A stretch of 51,718 nt of DNA from Planctomycetota bacterium (GCA_003576905.1 QEVG01000035.1:1-51718); one strand, 5' to 3'; shown: positions 25,947-34,828, counted from the first letter of the stretch. A program made the numbers and translations. Notes: generated from the letters alone by a model not told the origin.

Positions 25947-26699
25947 ATGAGCACGCAACTGGATGTCATTTTCACCGCGCCGCACCCTGACGATCTCGAA
26001 ATCGGCTGTGGCGGGACGATCGCCAAGCTGGTGAAGCAGGGACATCGGGTCGGAATGGTTCATATGACCAATGGGGAGCCGACACCGCTTGGCGATCCTG
26101 AAACGCGCATGAAGGAGATGCGAGCCGCCGCGGACATTCTCGGCGTGCAGGTGTGCGAGATGGTCGGCCTGCCGAACCGCGTGCTAATGGACGGGCCCGA
26201 AGCACGATTCGCGCTCGCCAGCGTTGTTCGTAAGTACCGCCCCCGTGTCCTCGTGGGGCTTGCCGGGCGTACCGTCGCCGCTTCGCCCGATCATTACCAG
26301 GCGCAGCTCATTACCGAGGCCGTGCGGTTCTATTCCCAGCTAACGAAATGGGACGACCGATTCGCAGGCACGAAACCGCACCGGGTTGACCACTTGATCT
26401 ATCGTCCCATTGCCCGATCTGCGGAAATCCCCCACTGGCACAGCCAGTTCGTGGTCGATATCACCGACACGATTGACCAGAAAATCGCCGCGGTAGCCTG
26501 CTATAAGTCGCAGTTCCCGCCGCAGCGATTTGAAGGGCTTAAGCACTGGATGCTCTCGGCCAGTGGCTACGACGGAGGCGCATGCGGCTACAACTACGGC
26601 GAACTGTACGCGCTGCCTCGTCCGCTTGGTGTCAGCGATCTGCTTTCGCTCTTTGGAAACTGGCCCGTTCCGTCACCGATCGATCCGCCGAAGGTCTGA
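25947..26699 (+). CDS. PIG-L/LmbE family deacetylase
   Basis: 250 residues of the zinc-dependent GlcNAc-type deacetylase family. The zinc motif is APHPDDLEIGCGG (about 11-23; His, Asp, Asp), and a later His-x-x-His lies in the ASPDHYQAQ region. This is the family of BshB, MshB and teicoplanin deacetylases; it resembles BshB1 at the N terminus, but the substrate (bacillithiol precursor, a sugar or an antibiotic) cannot be set. The frame is open far upstream, but homology begins at ATG 25947, preceded by ttgggag. Confidence 0.88.
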   Translation: MSTQLDVIFTAPHPDDLEIGCGGTIAKLVKQGHRVGMVHMTNGEPTPLGDPETRMKEMRAAADILGVQVCEMVGLPNRVLMDGPEARFALASVVRKYRPRVLVGLAGRTVAASPDHYQAQLITEAVRFYSQLTKWDDRFAGTKPHRVDHLIYRPIARSAEIPHWHSQFVVDITDTIDQKIAAVACYKSQFPPQRFEGLKHWMLSASGYDGGACGYNYGELYALPRPLGVSDLLSLFGNWPVPSPIDPPKV

Positions 26700-26842
26700 T
26701 CGGAAGCCGATCCGCATGCAACGGACCCGCACGCGCATGCAACGGGCGTACAGGCACCGCCCTTTTCCACCGCGACGCCGTTGCCGTCGAAGGGAAGGGA
26801 CATCTCCGCAGGAACGCGCTCCCCGCGGATACCCAGGGTGTC

Positions 26843-26986
26843 TCACATCTTTTCCTTGACGTTGACGCGCCGGCCACGCTTTCGCTTCCGCGCGATCACC
26901 TTGCGCCCGCCGGCGGTTCGCATCCGTGCGCGGAAACCCTGCTTCCTCTTGCGCTTGCGGTAGCTCTTGCGATGGGGGTAATGCAT
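26843..26986 (-). CDS. rpmH: 50S ribosomal protein bL34
   Basis: A 47-residue, highly basic protein found by reading the minus strand. It begins MHYPHRKSYRKRKRK and contains the bL34 core GFRARMRTAGGRKVIARKRKRGRR. bL34 is a small core protein of the large ribosomal subunit. The N terminus departs from the usual MKRT(Y/F)QPS form, and the C terminus (VNVKEKM) is a few residues longer. A ccaggag ribosome-binding site lies 11 nt upstream, and a near-consensus promoter at 27058-27086 supports it. The usual neighbours rnpA, yidC and dnaA are absent. Confidence 0.9.
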   Translation of the reverse strand: MHYPHRKSYRKRKRKQGFRARMRTAGGRKVIARKRKRGRRVNVKEKM

Positions 26987-27057
26987 GGCGTGTTAACTCC
27001 TGGGGCAGCCTCAAGCGGTGGTGATTGCCTCTCCGGGGGTTCATTAATGAGCCGCGC

Positions 27058-27086
27058 AGTTTAACACCCCTCGGCACGCCCTTCAA
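27058..27086 (-). promoter_or_regulatory. Promoter of rpmH
   Basis: On the minus strand, TTGAAG, 17 nt, TAAACT, about 70 nt before the bL34 start codon. Confidence 0.55.
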
Positions 27087-27258
27087 TCCCCTTTAGGGTG
27101 GCAAGTGCGCTACGTGCGGATAGCCCTCGCAGGACGCCGATAAGGGGCGGTCCAGTGCAGTCCACCCGCACTAGGAGTGCAAACCGCTGAGATTCGACCA
27201 GACCACTATCGCCCATCCGGGCGGCCAACCCCGTTTTTGACCCCGAAATCGCGGTTTT

Positions 27259-27292
27259 TTGACTTTAAGAACGCCCGCTCCTCTGCTAAACT
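27259..27292 (+). promoter_or_regulatory. Candidate promoter of the histone-like gene
   Basis: TTGACT (27259-27264) and an extended -10, TGCTAAACT (hexamer 27287-27292). The 22-nt spacing is too long, so the extended -10 may act without the -35. Confidence 0.35.
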
Positions 27293-27370
27293 CCTCGCCC
27301 ACTGAGGGCAGGAGGCCGTTTTGGTTGACCTGGAACGAATTCGGGCATTGCAGGGACAGGAGAATCATCA

Positions 27371-27553
27371 ATGCAGGATTACGAAACCCTGAAGCGGCTT
27401 GTGGAAGCAGTTGCGGACGACGTCGCCAAGGCCGAGGGCGGAAACAAGGCGGCAGGCACGCGCGTCCGCAAGGCCATGCAGGAAATCAAGAACGCCGCTC
27501 AAACCGTGCGCAAGAAGATTCTGGAGGTTCGATCTTCGGAGCCGAACCAGTAG
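27371..27553 (+). CDS. Histone H1-like (Hc1-type) DNA-associated miniprotein
   Basis: A 60-residue helical protein. The block GGNKAAGTRVRKAMQEIKNAAQTVRKKIL (23-51) matches the KGNKAAGTRxRKxxxEIxxxxKxxRKxI pattern of the short Hc1-type histone H1-like proteins of Bacteroidota, Chlamydiota and Planctomycetota. The N-terminal third is acidic (DYETLKRLVEAVADDVAKAE) and the C-terminal part basic. The likely role is DNA binding or nucleoid organisation. An aggag ribosome-binding site lies 8 nt upstream and supports ATG 27371. Confidence 0.82.
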   Translation: MQDYETLKRLVEAVADDVAKAEGGNKAAGTRVRKAMQEIKNAAQTVRKKILEVRSSEPNQ

Positions 27554-27748
27554 CCCGATCCGCTCATCGCGAAACGCATCCTCCAAAATGCGGCCTACAT
27601 GGGACCGCCGCCGAGGCGGGCGGCCGTGGTCTCCTCGGCATACAGGTGAACGTTCGGAGTTTCCCAGGCTGTTTAGGCACGCCGGGCGTGCTTCAGACTC
27701 GCCCCGCATTTCCGAACCAATGGTCGTCGATCAGGAGTAATCAAACCA

Positions 27749-28243
27749 ATGCCGCCGCTCCCCATCGTCGATCCCGCGACCCTGGACCCCACGCGCGTTA
27801 TCCGCACCAAGGATCAGATCTACCAGCACCTCCCGCAGCGGTATGAGTTCGCCCAACTGGACGGGATTATTCACATGGACCCCGCCGTCGGCACGGCGGC
27901 GGGAATACGCGAGATTCGCGCCGATGAATGGTGGTGCCGCGGCCACATGCCGGGCCGTCCCCTCTTTCCCGGCGTTCTGATGATGGAGTGCGCCGCCCAG
28001 CTCGCCGCCTTCGTGCAGCACGAATTCGCCCCGATCATGGAACAGGGAACATTCATGGGCTTCGGCGGCGTGGATCGCTGCAAGTTCCGCGGCGGTGTCG
28101 TACCACCGGCACGAATCATCCTAGTCGGCCGAATGGTCGAGGCCCGGACCCGGCGGTTTGTCTGCGACGTCCAGTCCTACGTCGAGGGCACGATGGTCTT
28201 CGAGGCCCTGATCACCGGCATGCCGCTCAAGATGGAAGCCTAG
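27749..28243 (+). CDS. FabZ-like 3-hydroxyacyl-ACP dehydratase
   Basis: 164 residues, a hot-dog-fold dehydratase. The active site reads GHMPGRPLFPGVLMMECAAQ (65-84), giving the catalytic His 66 and Glu 80 of FabZ. FDG-type features follow at VDRCKFRGGVVPPARI. It may be the fatty-acid FabZ or a paralogue for a specialised acyl chain; no other fatty-acid genes are adjacent. tcaggag lies 11 nt before ATG 27749. Confidence 0.87.
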   Translation: MPPLPIVDPATLDPTRVIRTKDQIYQHLPQRYEFAQLDGIIHMDPAVGTAAGIREIRADEWWCRGHMPGRPLFPGVLMMECAAQLAAFVQHEFAPIMEQGTFMGFGGVDRCKFRGGVVPPARIILVGRMVEARTRRFVCDVQSYVEGTMVFEALITGMPLKMEA

Positions 28244-28312
28244 GTCCCGAACCCGTGGGGCACAGTGTTTGACCGTCCGGGCGGAATCTTGCTCACATTC
28301 CCGGTGCCGCGA

Positions 28313-29098
28313 ATGCCAGTCTCCCGGATCATCGCTCAAATCAGTTTTATGGCTATCCTTGCCGTCGGCGGATGCGCTCGCGCCAACCGCTGGGCGTGCC
28401 GCGTCGAGCAGTGGGGCACAATGCGCGAAGTCATGCGCGACGGGAAGTCCGATGCCCGGATCGCGCTGTCCGAATTCGTCGGAAGGCCGGAGAAATTTGC
28501 GATTGGAGCGCTCGAGTCCCTGAACGGTGAAATCCTGATTGTCAGCGGCGTCTGCTGGACCAGCCGTGTGACGGCCGATCGCACACTTGCCACGACCTCC
28601 GTAGCTGGCACGCAAAAAGCCGCCCTTCTGACAGCCGCCGACGTCTCACTCTGGAACAACATCGCCATTCCGAACGATATCGCTGCGAACGATGTGGAAC
28701 CCTTTATCGAACAGGCGGCGCGAATATCCGGCCTGGACATTTACCGACCCTTTCCATTCATAGTGCGGACGCGGCTTTCGAACCTTAAGGGGCACGTCGT
28801 ATCCGGGGCATGCGCATGGCTCACGCCGGATGCCGATCTGAAGCCGGAGACCAGACCTCTCCGTATCGTGCGAGATGAATGCGATGGCATTCTGCTCGGT
28901 TTTTTTGCGCGTGATTCAGCAGGCGAGATGACCCACCACGGATCCTCGACCCACATGCACGTACTGATCCGCGAGTCGCCCCCGATCGTTGCGCACGTCG
29001 ATCATGTGACCCTCAGAGGAGGCGGTCGGCTTCAACTCCCCGCGCCCGACTGGCCCCCGTCGCCCACCGCGGGGTCAGGAAAGGCATCAGGCCGATAA
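28313..29098 (+). CDS. Acetolactate decarboxylase-like lipoprotein
   Basis: 261 residues. The N terminus is a lipoprotein signal with lipobox AVGGC (Cys 21). The rest resembles alpha-acetolactate decarboxylase (BudA family) in order of motifs: an early block ALESLNGEILIVSGVCW, a middle PFPFIVRTRLSNLKGH, then GILLGFFARDSAGEMTHHGSSTHMHVLI and VAHVDHVTLRGGGRLQLP. Family zinc ligands are an HxH pair and a later His; here His 214/His 216 and His 228 or 231 could serve. Identity is low, the reaction is unproven, and the enzyme is normally cytoplasmic. A GTG at 28265 is an alternative start. The 3' end overlaps mnmG tail to tail by 12 bp. Confidence 0.6.
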   Translation: MPVSRIIAQISFMAILAVGGCARANRWACRVEQWGTMREVMRDGKSDARIALSEFVGRPEKFAIGALESLNGEILIVSGVCWTSRVTADRTLATTSVAGTQKAALLTAADVSLWNNIAIPNDIAANDVEPFIEQAARISGLDIYRPFPFIVRTRLSNLKGHVVSGACAWLTPDADLKPETRPLRIVRDECDGILLGFFARDSAGEMTHHGSSTHMHVLIRESPPIVAHVDHVTLRGGGRLQLPAPDWPPSPTAGSGKASGR

Positions 29099-30973
29099 AC
29101 GCCGGCGTCGTTCGACGTAAAGCAGCACGATGGCGATATCGGCGGGCGTAATCCCGCTGATGCGCTGGGCCTGTCCAATGGAGCGCGGCGCGACACGGCT
29201 GAGCTTTTCGCGGGCTTCGAACCGCAGCTCGCGGATCGAATCGAAGTCGAAGTCCTCCGGTATGCGGCACACTTCGGCCTTTCGGAATTTCTCAACTTCC
29301 TTCAATTGCCGGCGGATGTACCCGCCGTACTTGACCTCGATCTTGACCGCCTCGATCGCCTGATCGACAAGCGCGGCGTCCAGCAACCGCAGCCGTTCGG
29401 GCAGCGCATCCCGCGATCGGAGAAGCAGCCGGCTCATCTCCCTGGTCTCGCAGCCACCCCAGTCGAGGTCGGTTCGATTGAACCACTCAAACAGCGTCTT
29501 GCCATCGACGCGGTGCGAACGGCTCCACTCGGCGATCGACGAGATCGCCCGCTGCTTTTCAGAAAAGCGAGTCCAACGTTGGTCATCGACAAGCCCGACC
29601 TCGCGGCCAAGCGTGGTCAGCCGGGCGTCCGCGTTGTCGCTCCTCAAGAGTAGCCGGTACTCGGCACGGCTGGTGAACATGCGGTACGGCTCGATCGTGC
29701 CCTTGGTCACGAGGTCGTCGATCATGACGCCGATGTACGCCTGGTCGCGCCGCAGGACGATCGGCTCCCGTCCCTGCACGCCGCGCGCGGCGTTGATACC
29801 TGCCAAGAGCCCCTGGCCGGCCGCCTCCTCGTAGCCGCTGGTTCCGTTGATCTGCCCGGCAAGGTAGAGCCCGGCGACGCGCTTTGTCTCAAGCGAAGGC
29901 CGCGTCTGGTGCGGCGGGACATAGTCGTATTCGACGGCATATCCCCATTGGAGGACGCGCGAACGCTCCAGCCCCTGAATGCTGCGCACCATCGGTTCCT
30001 GTACGTCCGGCGGGAGGCTTGTGCTGATGCCGTTGCAGTAAATACGCTCGCTGTCGTATCCTTCGGGCTCGAGAAAAATCTGGTGCCTGTCCTTGTCGGC
30101 GAAGCGAACCACCTTGTCTTCGATGCTCGGACAGTACCGCGGCCCGGTAGACGTGATCTGCCCGCTGTACATCGGCGCTCGATCCAGATTTCCCCGAATC
30201 AACTCGTGAGCGACCGGTCCCGTCCATGTAATCCAGCAGTTCACCTGAGGCTGCCCGATCGCGTCGTTCAGGTACGAAAACGGCACAGGCGGATTTTCGC
30301 CGGGCTGAAGCTCGAGCCGGTCATAATCTATGCTGTCTCGATGAAGGCGCGGCGGCGTGCCGGTCTTGAGGCGGCCAAGCTCGAATCCCATTCCGGCGAG
30401 CGCCGCGCTCAGACCCACGGCGCTGCCTTCGCCGATTCTCCCCCCCTCGGTCTTTTGCTCGCCGCAATGCATCAGGGCGCGGAGGAATGTGCCCGTCGTA
30501 ATGATCACGCACCGGCATGCAAACCGACGACCGTCGGTCAGCGTAAGCCCCGTAACGCGCAGGGCATGCCCGCCGCCTGTTTCACGCCGCGTCTCGATCG
30601 CCTCTACGGTACCCGTCGTGATGTCGAGATTGCGGCACGTTGCGAGCAGTTCCTGCACCGATTTTTCGTACAGATGCTTGTCGCATTGAGCCCGCGGGGC
30701 CCAGACCGCAGGCCCCTTTCTCCGATTGAGCATTCGAAATTGGATGCCCGCTCGATCCGTTGCCAGGCCCATAAGGCCCCCGAGCGCATCGATTTCTCGG
30801 ACCATCTGCCCCTTGCCTATCCCGCCGATGGCCGGATTACAGCTCATCCTTCCAATCGCCGTGGGGTCCATCGTGACTAGAAGCGTGGGAATGCCCAGGC
30901 GCGACGCCGCCCACGCCGCCTCCGCCCCGGCATGACCCCCGCCAATCACGATAATCTCGTACGGTCCAAACAT
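29087..30973 (-). CDS. mnmG: tRNA uridine-5-carboxymethylaminomethyl modification enzyme MnmG (GidA)
   Basis: A 628-residue FAD protein. With MnmE it modifies U34 of several tRNAs in the cytoplasm. The FAD motif VIGGGHAGAEAAWAASRLG is at the N terminus. GidA signatures are PAIGGIGKGQMVREIDALGG, GTFLRALMHCG, GRLKTGTPPRLH, YCPSIEDKVVRF and the C-terminal IPxDFDFDSIRELRFEAREKLS. ATG 30973 is chosen since homology starts at FGPYEIIVIGGG. An ATG at 30997 would lie within the promoter spacer. Confidence 0.96.
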   Translation of the reverse strand: MFGPYEIIVIGGGHAGAEAAWAASRLGIPTLLVTMDPTAIGRMSCNPAIGGIGKGQMVREIDALGGLMGLATDRAGIQFRMLNRRKGPAVWAPRAQCDKHLYEKSVQELLATCRNLDITTGTVEAIETRRETGGGHALRVTGLTLTDGRRFACRCVIITTGTFLRALMHCGEQKTEGGRIGEGSAVGLSAALAGMGFELGRLKTGTPPRLHRDSIDYDRLELQPGENPPVPFSYLNDAIGQPQVNCWITWTGPVAHELIRGNLDRAPMYSGQITSTGPRYCPSIEDKVVRFADKDRHQIFLEPEGYDSERIYCNGISTSLPPDVQEPMVRSIQGLERSRVLQWGYAVEYDYVPPHQTRPSLETKRVAGLYLAGQINGTSGYEEAAGQGLLAGINAARGVQGREPIVLRRDQAYIGVMIDDLVTKGTIEPYRMFTSRAEYRLLLRSDNADARLTTLGREVGLVDDQRWTRFSEKQRAISSIAEWSRSHRVDGKTLFEWFNRTDLDWGGCETREMSRLLLRSRDALPERLRLLDAALVDQAIEAVKIEVKYGGYIRRQLKEVEKFRKAEVCRIPEDFDFDSIRELRFEAREKLSRVAPRSIGQAQRISGITPADIAIVLLYVERRRRLSA

Positions 30974-30980
30974 AACCCTG

Positions 30981-31009
30981 ATTTTAGTCCGTCCCACGGA
31001 GAATCACAG
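30981..31009 (-). promoter_or_regulatory. Candidate promoter of mnmG, near-leaderless
   Basis: On the minus strand, CTGTGA, 17 nt, TAAAAT. The -10 ends 7 nt before ATG 30973, so the mRNA would begin at or next to the start codon. Confidence 0.4.
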
Positions 31010-31111
31010 GCGCGGGTGATTGGACGGGCAAGGGGGCAGCCGTAGCGTGTGGCGCCTCGGACCGTATGGGCAGAATCATGGAGCGAATCCGCGCGCCCTC
31101 GCGCACCGTAT

Positions 31112-31140
31112 TTCGCATTGGGTGCCACCCTGACTATCAT
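31112..31140 (+). promoter_or_regulatory. Promoter of the cfa-like gene
   Basis: TTCGCA (31112-31117), 17 nt, TATCAT (31135-31140). The gcgggagg ribosome-binding site follows at 31144, so the leader is only about 13 nt. This excludes an upstream start at 31049. Confidence 0.5.
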
Positions 31141-31159
31141 TCTGCGGGAGGCACGGATC

Positions 31160-32398
31160 ATGATTCTCCAGACCAGGGCCACCGATCGACCTTCACCCCC
31201 GATTCGCCCGGAACCGGCGCGAAGGCTTAATCCGCTCGAACGCGGCCTGGTCTTGCGTCTGTTGACCGGTTTCGGCAATCCGCCTGTCAAGCTGATCCTC
31301 TGGAATGGCGAGGAGCTGTGTGCCTCAGCCGAGCCGATCGCGGCCGTCGTCCGCGTTCCCGACCGGCCATCTCTCTTGCGGATGTTTGTCGATCCCTACC
31401 GCTTCTTCGGCGACGCCTATGCCGACGGCCACGTGGACCTGACAGGCGACCTGGTTCAGCTCCTGGAGCGCATCTACCGAAGCTCCGGCGACGCAGCGCC
31501 CAACCCCCGGCGCTGGCTAAGGCGCAATCGAAACACAGTCTCGGGCTCAAGAAAGAATATCCACCATCATTACGATATCGGCACGTCCTTTTACCGACTC
31601 TGGCTCGACTCGCAGCTTACTTATACGTGCGCTTATTTCCCCGACGAGAGTACCGGGCTGGAAGACGCGCAGATCGCCAAGATGGACCATGTTTGCCGAA
31701 AGCTGCGACTTCGGCCCGGCGAGCGCGTGGTCGAGGCAGGCTGCGGATGGGGTTCACTCGCCCTTCACATGGCGCGCCGCTACGGTGTGAAGGTCCAGGC
31801 ATGGAACATCTCGACGGATCAGGTTTCGCATGCCCGGCAGCGCGCCCGCGAAGAGGGCCTGGAAGACCGCGTCGAGTTTATCCAGGACGATTATCGCAAC
31901 ATCGCGGGAAGCTTCGATGTGTTCGTTTCGGTCGGGATGCTCGAGCACGTCGGCACCGAGAACTATCGCAGCTTTGGCGGGATCATCAGCCGCTGCCTGA
32001 CCTCGGCCGGCCGCGGACTGATCCACACAATCGGCCGGCACCGGCCAATGGATTTCAACAAGTGGATGGACTCGCGCGTTTTCCCCGGCGCGATGATCCC
32101 CTCCCTGAGCGAAATGATGCAGGTCTTCGAGCCGAATAATCTCGCTGTCCTTGACGTCGAAAACCTCCGCCTGCATTACGCCCTGACCCTGCGGCACTGG
32201 CTCACGCGATTCGAGGCGGCGGCGGACACGATTGCCGAGATGTTTGACGACCGCTTTGTCCGAATGTGGCGTCTGTACCTGGCCGGTTCCATGGCCGCTT
32301 TCACCACCGGCTGGACCCAGCTCTACCAGGTCGTCTTCAACCGCTTCACAGACAATCAGGTGCCCTTGACCCGCGCCCACCTTTACCGGGAGCCGTAG
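31160..32398 (+). CDS. cfa: Cyclopropane-fatty-acyl-phospholipid synthase family methyltransferase
   Basis: 412 residues. The N-terminal lipid-binding region (about 15-120) is followed by HHYDIGTSFYRLWLD, TYTCAYFPDESTGLEDAQIAKM, the SAM motif VEAGCGWGSLALHMARRYG (near 192-210) and SVGMLEHVGTENY. The C-terminal TTGWTQLYQVVF is typical of Cfa. It uses SAM to add a methylene or methyl group across or near a cis double bond in membrane lipids. The flavoprotein gene begins 5 nt after it, suggesting a joint pathway rather than simple cyclopropanation. Confidence 0.92.
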   Translation: MILQTRATDRPSPPIRPEPARRLNPLERGLVLRLLTGFGNPPVKLILWNGEELCASAEPIAAVVRVPDRPSLLRMFVDPYRFFGDAYADGHVDLTGDLVQLLERIYRSSGDAAPNPRRWLRRNRNTVSGSRKNIHHHYDIGTSFYRLWLDSQLTYTCAYFPDESTGLEDAQIAKMDHVCRKLRLRPGERVVEAGCGWGSLALHMARRYGVKVQAWNISTDQVSHARQRAREEGLEDRVEFIQDDYRNIAGSFDVFVSVGMLEHVGTENYRSFGGIISRCLTSAGRGLIHTIGRHRPMDFNKWMDSRVFPGAMIPSLSEMMQVFEPNNLAVLDVENLRLHYALTLRHWLTRFEAAADTIAEMFDDRFVRMWRLYLAGSMAAFTTGWTQLYQVVFNRFTDNQVPLTRAHLYREP

Positions 32399-32403
32399 CC
32401 GCA

Positions 32404-33510
32404 ATGCCCGATCGCTGCGACGTCCTGATTGTGGGTGGCGGGCCGGCCGGTTCGTCCTGCGCAGCGCGGCTTTGGGCCGCAGGTCTTGACGTCGTTGTAG
32501 TCGATAAGTGCAGGTTCCCTCGCGATAAGTCCTGCGCCGGCTGGATTACGCCACCCGTTCTGGAACATCTTCGGATTGACCCCCGGGAACACGAACAAGG
32601 CCGCGTTCTTCAGCCTATCAAGGGATTCAGTGTCTGCCGACTCGGTGGCCCGATGGTCGAGACCGATTATGGCACGGTGGTCAGCTACGGCATTCGCCGC
32701 TGCGAGTTCGATACCTATCTCCTGCATCGATCCCACGCGCGCCTCCGCCTGGGCGCGCCGCTGAAAACGCTCGAACGGGTCGGGCGCGCCTGGCTCATAA
32801 ATGGCGAACTGGAGGCTCCGATGGTCGTCGGCGCGGGCGGCCATTTCTGCCCGGTCGCCCGGCATCTTGGAGCACGAACCAGCGGCGATCGGACGGTCGT
32901 CGCGGCGCAGGAGACGGAGTTCAAGCTGAGCCGGGAGCAGGCGCGGATTTGCCGCGTTCGCCCTGAGGTTCCTGAACTCTTCTTCTGCGAAGACTTGCAG
33001 GGTTACGGCTGGTGCGTGCGCAAGGGAGAGTACCTCAACGTGGGCATGGGCCGTGAAGATTCCACACGACTGTCCGACCATCTTCGCGCGTTCGTGGAAA
33101 CGCTGCAAAGCCAAAATCGAATCCCGAAGGACATCCCCACTCGATTTCAGGGACACGCCTATACGCTCTACGGCCACGCGCCACGCGAACTTCTCGGCGA
33201 CGGCCTCCTGCTCGTCGGTGACGCGGCGGGGCTTGCGGCTGCATACAGCGGAGAAGGTATTCGCGCGGCAGTGGAGTCCGGCCTGCTCGCCGCGGAATCA
33301 ATCCTTTCGGCCGGCGGAAACTACGAGCGCGAAGCCCTTGCGTCCTACCTCAAGAGCCTGATAGATCGGTTCGGCCCCCCTGAATCAAGCGACGGCTGGA
33401 TTGCGCACATCCCCACGCGCATCAAGCTTGCCGTCGCCGGACCGCTTTTCGCCTCGGCCTGGTTCACGCGCCGAATCGTTCTAGATCGGTGGTTCCTTGC
33501 GCGGAACTGA
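32404..33510 (+). CDS. Geranylgeranyl reductase-family FAD-dependent oxidoreductase
   Basis: 368 residues. The FAD-binding VLIVGGGPAGSSCAARLWAAG (8-28) and VVDKCRFPRDKSCAGW mark the geranylgeranyl reductase family, which hydrogenates isolated double bonds in lipids. GDGLLLVGDAAGLAAAYSGEGIRAA is the second FAD block. C-terminal residues are hydrophobic (LAVAGPLFASAWFTRRIV), suggesting membrane association. It starts 5 nt after the Cfa-like gene, so it probably reduces a product or intermediate of that enzyme. It converges on metK. Confidence 0.87.
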   Translation: MPDRCDVLIVGGGPAGSSCAARLWAAGLDVVVVDKCRFPRDKSCAGWITPPVLEHLRIDPREHEQGRVLQPIKGFSVCRLGGPMVETDYGTVVSYGIRRCEFDTYLLHRSHARLRLGAPLKTLERVGRAWLINGELEAPMVVGAGGHFCPVARHLGARTSGDRTVVAAQETEFKLSREQARICRVRPEVPELFFCEDLQGYGWCVRKGEYLNVGMGREDSTRLSDHLRAFVETLQSQNRIPKDIPTRFQGHAYTLYGHAPRELLGDGLLLVGDAAGLAAAYSGEGIRAAVESGLLAAESILSAGGNYEREALASYLKSLIDRFGPPESSDGWIAHIPTRIKLAVAGPLFASAWFTRRIVLDRWFLARN

Positions 33511-33520
33511 TCCGCCCGGA

Positions 33521-34759
33521 TTACATCCAGCGGGCGGCGGCCTTCTTCAACTTCGGGGCGACATCCGTTCGTTCCCACGTGAAGCCCGGACCCGACCGAC
33601 CGAAATGCCCATGCGCGGCCGTTGGACGATAGATGGGCCGCTTAAGCTGAAGGTGCTTGATGATTCCCGCAGGCGTAAGTTCGAAATGTTCGCGTACGAT
33701 CTTCTCGATGCGTTCCTCGGGGATTCGCGCAGTGTTCTCTGTGTCCACCAGTACGCTGACGGGCTCCGCCACGCCGATGGCGTACGCAAGCTGGACCTCA
33801 CATACATCGGCCAGCCCGGCCGCAACGATGTTCTTCGCGACGTAGCGCGCCATGTAGGTCGCCGAACGGTCCACCTTGGACGGATCCTTACCGGAAAAAG
33901 CCCCCCCCCCATGGGCCCCGCGGCCTCCGTAGCTGTCCACGATGATCTTGCGACCGGTCAGACCCGTGTCGCCGTGGGGGCCGCCAATTACGAATCTCCC
34001 CGTGGGGTTGATGAGAAACTTGACCCGGTTGTTCCAGAGCTTGGGACATTCGGCCATGCAGACCGGCTTGATGACTTTCTCGATGATGATCTTGCGGAAC
34101 TTGTCGTTCACATTGCCGTGCCTGTCGAGCAGTTCCGCGCGCTCCTGGTGCTGGGTCGAAATCACGATCGTGTCAAGCCGAACGGGGATCGGACCGTCGT
34201 ATTCCACGGTCACCTGGCTCTTGCTGTCAGGCCGGAGCCAGTCAATCTCGCCGCTGGCCCGGACGTGTGCGAGCCTTTCAACAAGGCGATGCGAAAGGTG
34301 AATCGGCAGGGGCATGAAAGCCTTCGTTTCGCGACACGCGAAGCCGAACATAAGCCCCTGGTCGCCCGCCCCCTGCTTCTTCTTCTTGGTGGCGGTCACT
34401 CCCTGCGAAATGTCGGCCGACTGGCTGTGAATCGTGCGAATCACGGCGCAGCTCTTGTGATCAAACTGGCAAGCGGGATCGGTGTAACCAATGTCGGCGA
34501 TCGTCGCCCGAATGCGTTCCTCGATATTGTTCAGGGCAAGTTCAGCCTCCCTGTTATGGACCGTCACTTCGCCGGCCACCACGACGAGTCCCGTCGTGAC
34601 GAGCGTCTCACAGGCCACACGGGCGTCCGGGTCCTTGGCGATCAGTGCGTCGAGCACGGTATCGGAAATCTGGTCCGCGACCTTGTCCGGATGTCCCATG
34701 CTGACTGACTCGGACGTGAAAAGATGGCGTCCCCGATGAAGCTTGCCGTTTGATCCCAC
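33521..34759 (-). CDS. metK: S-adenosylmethionine synthase
   Basis: 412 residues. It makes SAM from methionine and ATP in the cytoplasm. The signatures are [20 protein letters not shown] (14-33), the ATP motif [13 protein letters not shown], and [22 protein letters not shown]. It starts at GTG 34759, set by an excellent aaggag ribosome-binding site 6 nt upstream. Length is slightly above the usual 385-400 because of a short insert after the [11 protein letters not shown] region and a C-terminal extension. It has a strong promoter in the short divergent spacer. Confidence 0.97.
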   Translation of the reverse strand: MGSNGKLHRGRHLFTSESVSMGHPDKVADQISDTVLDALIAKDPDARVACETLVTTGLVVVAGEVTVHNREAELALNNIEERIRATIADIGYTDPACQFDHKSCAVIRTIHSQSADISQGVTATKKKKQGAGDQGLMFGFACRETKAFMPLPIHLSHRLVERLAHVRASGEIDWLRPDSKSQVTVEYDGPIPVRLDTIVISTQHQERAELLDRHGNVNDKFRKIIIEKVIKPVCMAECPKLWNNRVKFLINPTGRFVIGGPHGDTGLTGRKIIVDSYGGRGAHGGGAFSGKDPSKVDRSATYMARYVAKNIVAAGLADVCEVQLAYAIGVAEPVSVLVDTENTARIPEERIEKIVREHFELTPAGIIKHLQLKRPIYRPTAAHGHFGRSGPGFTWERTDVAPKLKKAAARWM

Positions 34760-34828
34760 TGGTAACTCCTTCTAAGCTGCAATCTCTGTGGTCGCAGGAC
34801 CGTTTGCCTGCCGAATGATGAATCAGGC

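Larger units (their letters stand above)
26987..27370. other. Intergenic region between rpmH and the histone-like gene
   Basis: This region contains divergent promoters for the two flanking genes (listed separately). The middle, about 27090-27250, shows no coding potential and no RNA I recognise. Two similar blocks, cgtttttgac (near 27231) and cggttttttgac (near 27252), lie just before the histone-like gene's promoter. Confidence 0.5.

Noticed and set aside
26715-26750. Short direct repeat gcatgcaacgg (two copies)
   Set aside because: Two 11-nt copies without flanking structure are too little to call an element.
26673-27086. A 137-codon minus-strand frame
   Set aside because: It overlaps the real bL34 gene in another frame and is Arg-rich without a family pattern.
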